Shown: positions 25,462 through 28,961 of the stretch, one piece after another
Layout: each line of letters opens with the position of its first letter
Position numbering within the stretch: the stretch's first letter is position 1
Assembly: GCA_964429695.1 (NCBI GenBank)
Contig: CAYSCS010000055.1
Location: 1 to 28,961, forward strand
Origin: CAYSCS01 sp964429695
GTDB lineage: Bacteria > Acidobacteriota > Aminicenantia > Aminicenantales > Aminicenantaceae
Direction of reading: 5' to 3'
DNA length: 28,961 nucleotides
Translations under genes and position numbers: made by a program
The notes under the pieces: generated by a model
What the model saw: only the letters and a program-made list of their open reading frames with translations
Database searches by the model: none
What the model was told of the DNA's origin: nothing

Positions 25462-25767
25462 TCAATTAGTCCCAAAAATAATAAACTCCATGGGGCTGAA
25501 TTCCTTTATCAAGCTCCCTACATATCTCTTTTCCTCAAGAAAGATGGAAGTACCAAGAAAATAGAAAGATTAAGCCTGTCCCAAAATTCCAGATTTTTTA
25601 GATTATTGAATCAATTTATTGAACTTTTTGGGAGGAAAAGATTTTTAAGAAGTGGAGTCATTGAAGCGAACAAGGCTTTAGGAAGATTTTCGGGAGACTA
25701 TTCTGCAGGAGACCTACTTCATAAGAGATCATTTATCCCCAATTCTTTCGCTTATCTACATAACTAG
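25462..25767 (+). pseudogene. Startless open frame, possible gene remnant
   Basis: A stretch of 101 codons between TAG 25459-25461 and TAG 25765-25767 has no early start codon in frame. Its text is varied and protein-like (HGAEFLYQAPYISLFLKKDG, GVIEANKALGRFSGDYSAG). I recognise no family. It could be the tail of a decayed gene or a chance open frame. Confidence 0.22.
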
Positions 25768-25842
25768 AAAAGAGAGGTCTCGATGAGGATAAGGTAGAGA
25801 TTGAGTTCTTTGGAAGGTATACTTTTTCAAGGTTAGTTTGGC

Positions 25843-25871
25843 TTGTTTAAGAGAGACTCTTCTGCTATAAA
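25843..25871 (+). promoter_or_regulatory. Promoter giving a near-leaderless transcript
   Basis: TTGTTT (25843-25848), a 17-base spacer, then TATAAA (25866-25871). Transcription would start near 25878, only ~8 bases before the ATG at 25887, which also lacks a ribosome binding site. The mRNA would be almost leaderless. Confidence 0.45.
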
Positions 25872-25886
25872 TTGTTTTAAACCATA

Positions 25887-27134
25887 ATGAAAAAGGTTTT
25901 TTTAATTGTGGCAGCTCTGATTTTAGTTTTTTTTATCTTTTACCTCTTTTTTATCAAGGAATTTGAGAAACCGAAGGGAAAGCCAGCAACAGAGGCTTTA
26001 AAATCCATCCCTTACTTAACTTGGGTTCATGCTGGAGATGAAGTCAAGAAATCAGGAGTCACAAAATTTTTTAAAAAGTATACATCGGAGGGACTGAATC
26101 TCTACTGTTCGAGAAATCTCTCTATGGCTCATCTCATTGATATGGAGGGGAAAATTTTACATACCTGGCAGGTAAAAGCGAGCTTAAATGAGTCATGGCA
26201 GCATGTTGAAGCTTGTAAGAATGGCGACATCCTATCTATAGTTAAAGATAGAATGCTCATAAGGTTAGACTGGGATTCGCAAATTAAATGGAAGAAAGAG
26301 ATGCGTTTCCACCATGACCTTGCAGAGGGAGAAGATGGAGATATTTACGCCTTAGTGAGGGAAGAAGAATTGGTTTCCTTTTCTTTTTTCTCTCTTCCTC
26401 TGCTTAACGATTACATTTTGGTGATGACACCTGAGGGAAAAGTAAAAAGTAAGATATCGCTTTTTAAAATCCTTAAGGGAGAAGTTCCTGTCAAAAGCTA
26501 TGTTGAGATTCTTCGCTGGGCAAATGAGCCCCTAAATCTTCAAAAAATTCAGGAGAGAAAAGAGAGAATTGGATTTTCGTTAACCGAGCAAGACCCTTTT
26601 AATATTCTCCATACCAACACGATTGAAATTATTGACCGAAATATCGAGGGTTTGTGCAGAAAGGGCGACTTTCTTATCTGTTCCCTTAAATTAGACCTCA
26701 TAGGAATAATTGATCATGAAAACGAGAAGCTCCTCTGGAAATGGGGACAAGGTGAGCTTGATAAACCCCACCATCCAACCCTTCTGGATAACGGAAACAT
26801 CCTTATTTTTGACAACGGTGCACTGAGAGGATATTCCCGAATTTTGGAACTTGACCCAAGGAGAAAAAAAATTATCTGGGAATATGAGGCAAATCCTCGA
26901 GAGAAATTTTTTTCAATTTCAAGAGGCTCATGTCAGAGGCTTCCCAATGGAAACACACTCATCACAGAAAGCGACAGAGGGCATGTTTTTGAGATAAATC
27001 CCGAAGGAAAAATTGTGTGGGAGTTTTTCAACCCAGAAACAATCCCTGAGGAAGGGAAAAGGGCAGCCATCTACCGCATGATGAGGATTTATGTTTCAGA
27101 TAAACATCCCTGGATAAATCGGCTAAATCATTAA
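25887..27134 (+). CDS. Membrane-anchored arylsulfotransferase (ASST)-like beta-propeller protein
   Basis: 415 residues. Residues ~4-24 form one hydrophobic anchor (VFLIVAALILVFFIFYLFF), placing the rest outside the cytoplasmic membrane. The body is a repeated beta-propeller blade pattern of the ASST type: AHLIDMEGKILHTWQ, WQHVEACKNGDILSI, HHDLAEGEDGDIYAL, HTNTIEII, HHPTLLDNGNILIFDNG and SCQRLPNGNTLITES ending GKIVWEFFNP. The several conserved His (HHDL, HTNT, HHPT) and the Arg in SRGSCQ resemble the sulfotransfer site of PF05935/PF14269 proteins, which move sulfate between phenolic compounds in the periplasm. Actual activity is uncertain because many relatives are uncharacterised. There is no ribosome binding site at the start. 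CorA follows after 16 bases, so the two are likely co-transcribed. Confidence 0.75.
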   Translation: MKKVFLIVAALILVFFIFYLFFIKEFEKPKGKPATEALKSIPYLTWVHAGDEVKKSGVTKFFKKYTSEGLNLYCSRNLSMAHLIDMEGKILHTWQVKASLNESWQHVEACKNGDILSIVKDRMLIRLDWDSQIKWKKEMRFHHDLAEGEDGDIYALVREEELVSFSFFSLPLLNDYILVMTPEGKVKSKISLFKILKGEVPVKSYVEILRWANEPLNLQKIQERKERIGFSLTEQDPFNILHTNTIEIIDRNIEGLCRKGDFLICSLKLDLIGIIDHENEKLLWKWGQGELDKPHHPTLLDNGNILIFDNGALRGYSRILELDPRRKKIIWEYEANPREKFFSISRGSCQRLPNGNTLITESDRGHVFEINPEGKIVWEFFNPETIPEEGKRAAIYRMMRIYVSDKHPWINRLNH

Positions 27135-27150
27135 GATAGGAGGGAAAGAG

Positions 27151-28224
27151 ATGATGGCAATGGAAAAATATTTTAAAAAAAGAGGGGAAAAGGCAGGTCT
27201 TCCTCCAGGTACCCCTGTGTTTGTGGGAGTGAAAAAAATGGAACAGACTAAGATTAAAATCATCGCTTACGATGAGTCCAAGTTTGAAGAGAAAGTAATA
27301 GAAAATGTAGGAGAATTTTTCTTTTCCCAGGATTCAAAAGGTGTGACCTGGATCAATGTCGATGGTATTCACCAGGTGGAGATAATAGAAGAGATAGGGA
27401 AAAAATTTGAATTGCATCCCCTGGTCGTAGAAGATATCGTTAACACAGAGCAAAGACCTAAGATAGAGGATTTCGGAAATTATGCTTTCATAGTTTTGAA
27501 AATGTTAATCTATGAGGATGAAAAAAAGGATATTAGAGGAGAGCAAGTAAGTCTGATTCTTGGCAAGAATTTCGTCATTTCCTTCAAAGAGAAGGAGGAA
27601 GACATATTTGAGCCAGTAAGAGAGAGAATCAGGAATGGGAAGGGCAGGATAAGAAAGATGGGTGCTGATTATCTCTTTTATGTTTTGATAGATTCTATTG
27701 TTGATTATTACTTTATTATTTTAGAAAAAATTGGAGATTACCTTGAGGAAGTGGAAGAAAAGGTAGTCACCCAGCCAGAAAAAGAAACTTTTAACGAGCT
27801 CAATAAGCTTAAAAGAGAATTGATATTCCTGAGGAAATCAGTCTGGCCTCTTAGAGAAGTTATCAGCGGGCTTGAAAGAGGTGATTCATCTCTCATAGAA
27901 AGAGGAACGCGGATTTTCCTCCGCGATGTCTATGACCACACCATTCAGGTCATTGACACAGTTGAAACTTTTCGCGATATTGTCTCTGGTATGCATGATA
28001 CATATCTTACAAGCATCACTAACAGAACTAATGAAATCATGAAGGTACTCACCATAATCGCCACCCTCTTTATCCCTCTTAGCTTCATTACTGGTATTTA
28101 CGGGATGAATTTTGAATATATGCCAGAGCTCAAAATGCGTTGGGCATATTTCACAGTTTGGGGAGTTTTTGTGGGCATTTCTGTTTTGATGCTAGGATTC
28201 TTTAAGAAGAAAAAATGGCTATAA
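27151..28224 (+). CDS. corA: CorA family magnesium/cobalt transporter
   Basis: 357 residues, typical for the Thermotoga-type CorA. The N-terminal cytoplasmic alpha/beta domain includes GVTWINVDG and HPLVVEDIVNTEQRPKIEDF, followed by the long stalk helix (~200-290, FNELNKLKRELIFLRKSVWP and TNRTNEIMKVLTIIATLF). Two C-terminal membrane spans flank the signature YGMNFEYMPE (GMN motif), and the tail is basic (KKKKW). It works as a pentameric channel for Mg2+ or Co2+ in the inner membrane. GGAGG near 27137 precedes the ATG at 27151; a second ATG follows directly. It lies 16 bases after the ASST-like gene. Confidence 0.95.
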   Translation: MMAMEKYFKKRGEKAGLPPGTPVFVGVKKMEQTKIKIIAYDESKFEEKVIENVGEFFFSQDSKGVTWINVDGIHQVEIIEEIGKKFELHPLVVEDIVNTEQRPKIEDFGNYAFIVLKMLIYEDEKKDIRGEQVSLILGKNFVISFKEKEEDIFEPVRERIRNGKGRIRKMGADYLFYVLIDSIVDYYFIILEKIGDYLEEVEEKVVTQPEKETFNELNKLKRELIFLRKSVWPLREVISGLERGDSSLIERGTRIFLRDVYDHTIQVIDTVETFRDIVSGMHDTYLTSITNRTNEIMKVLTIIATLFIPLSFITGIYGMNFEYMPELKMRWAYFTVWGVFVGISVLMLGFFKKKKWL

Positions 28225-28467
28225 TGAGGTTTTAAATTGCGAGGTGGGAAAAAAAGATGTAGCTCGGTATCAACTTATGACTCAGTTAAAATAGAATCTC
28301 TTTCATTTCACAAGGATGAAAAGTGATTTTTCTCTTCAAGATCCGTAGGAAGATAAAGGCCTCCTCAAATTTTTTCAAGAATTCTGATGTTTTTTGGGAA
28401 GAGTCTTACCTCTTAAATTTTTTTGGAGTCATTAAGCTTAATAAAATATCTACCAAGGAGGTTGTCG
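28225..28467. other. Intergenic spacer before LapA-domain gene
   Basis: About 240 AT-rich bases with no gene seen. There is no convincing terminator after corA. A plus-strand open frame from 28323 overlaps the next gene in another phase and lacks a ribosome binding site. Confidence 0.4.
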
Positions 28468-28665
28468 ATGAAACCAAAGGCTGTGATTTTAGTGATTCTG
28501 GCCATAATTATTTTCATCTTCATGGTTCAAAATACCCATGTCATTGATGTTAAATTCTTTTTCTGGAAATTGAGCATGTCGCGCATCATCCTCATTGCCC
28601 TCATTCTGCTCATCGGTTTCATAGCTGGATTCGTTGTGGCTGAAAAAGGAGGGAAGCGAAAATAA
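28468..28665 (+). CDS. Small LapA-domain (DUF1049) inner-membrane protein
   Basis: 65 residues from the ATG at 28468, which has AAGGAGG (28454-28460) seven bases upstream; a longer version from 28423 lacks such a site. Two hydrophobic helices (~5-22 and ~37-55) flank a short loop with QNTHVIDVKFFFWKLSMS. This is the classic LapA/DUF1049 pattern: a QN-T-V-FF-W motif, then a second helix ending in a basic tail (GGKRK). E. coli LapA works with LapB in lipopolysaccharide assembly control; no lapB is visible here, so only the domain is assigned. It could be a general small membrane protein of this family. Confidence 0.8.
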   Translation: MKPKAVILVILAIIIFIFMVQNTHVIDVKFFFWKLSMSRIILIALILLIGFIAGFVVAEKGGKRK

Positions 28666-28961
28666 TGATTTTTAAAGATAGTTGAAACCTCTGAAGAACT
28701 TTATTTGTGTTTTTTTTCTTTTAGTTTGGTTCCTGTGGAATTTGTGAGAATAAACTTGCTTAGTCAAGGAGATTTGAAAGCTTAGAGAGAGGCTTTAGAT
28801 GGAGTTTTTTGTGCAAAGTGAGGTACTGTGCCAAAGTTGCTAGATGATGTTTGAGAGAGGCATAAAAGAGAGCCTCCAACCTATAAAAAACATACAAGTT
28901 TAAAAAGGAGGTCGTAGCCCCATAGACAAACTGGAAATTTCTTTCCTCCTGCGATATAGCC
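28666..28961. other. Right-edge noncoding stretch
   Basis: About 300 bases with no convincing gene. A minus-strand frame is open only from the edge to TAG at 28883-28881. An AAAAAGGAGG motif near 28900 is not followed by a start codon within range, and it can pair with CCTCC at 28873-28877. Confidence 0.3.

Larger units (their letters stand above)
25115..25886. other. Long divergent gene-poor region
   Basis: About 770 bases between the divergent glgC and arylsulfotransferase-like genes. Short plus-strand open frames near 25071-25378 have no ribosome binding site and give lysine/phenylalanine-rich peptides typical of AT-rich noncoding DNA. The only stronger signals are an open, startless frame at 25462-25767 and a promoter at 25843-25871. 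Confidence 0.4.

Noticed and set aside
28423..28465. Promoter TTGGAG/TATCTA upstream of the LapA-domain gene
   Set aside because: The predicted RNA start would fall inside the ribosome binding site, so it is not plausible.
28881..28961. Minus-strand frame open to the right edge
   Set aside because: Only ~26 codons are visible with no recognisable motif; too little to call a gene or transposase fragment.

Overview
The window looks like a chromosomal segment of a moderately AT-rich, Gram-negative-type, saccharolytic and peptidolytic bacterium. The nearest match I can suggest is Candidatus Aminicenantes (OP8) or a neighbouring Acidobacteriota-like lineage. That rests on gene content only: tandem exported amidohydrolases, a long M14 peptidase with a GATase1-like tail, and a GH57-DUF3536 protein beside a DUF2582 winged-helix protein. 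No rRNA, tRNA, CRISPR array, insertion sequence or prophage was recognised.

Layout. (1) 1-224, minus: the 5' part of an unrecognised gene running off the left edge. (2) 505-4747, plus: three overlapping exported amidohydrolase-family genes; only the middle one keeps the metal ligands. (3) 4748-7198: a decay zone with an unidentified remnant, a broken polysaccharide pyruvyl transferase gene, and a signal-peptide/SH3-like gene cut by one TAG. (4) 7939-10859: an exported M14 zinc carboxypeptidase whose last ~100 codons are out of frame after an A6 run. (5) 11416-13143, minus: an M48 membrane protease fused to a GYF_2-like segment and two zinc ribbons. (6) 13754-22785, plus: an alpha-glucan operon (GT-A glycosyltransferase resembling glucosyl-phosphoglycerate/glucosylglycerate synthases, glgA, glgB, DUF2582 winged helix, GH57-DUF3536, malQ), preceded by a near-consensus promoter. 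(7) 25114-22786, minus: glgC then a galT-family gene, meeting malQ tail to tail at a shared TGATCA. (8) 25887-28665, plus: an arylsulfotransferase-like protein, CorA and a small LapA-domain membrane protein.

How the genes work together. GlgC makes ADP-glucose, GlgA elongates, GlgB branches, and MalQ with the GH57 protein remodels or degrades the glucan. The galT-family enzyme feeds galactose, or possibly ADP-glucose, into the hexose-phosphate pool. The leading glycosyltransferase may make a glucosylglycerate-type solute or primer. Together this is a complete glycogen synthesis and turnover module split into two convergent transcripts. The flanking exported amidohydrolases and M14 peptidase suggest peptide scavenging.

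The most notable observations are the pseudoenzyme-enzyme-pseudoenzyme amidohydrolase triad, the M48/GYF_2/double-zinc-ribbon fusion, the glycogen operon with its promoter and leader hairpin, the glgC-galT pairing, and a cluster of genes broken by one or a few lesions. I saw no clearly new defence or mobile system.
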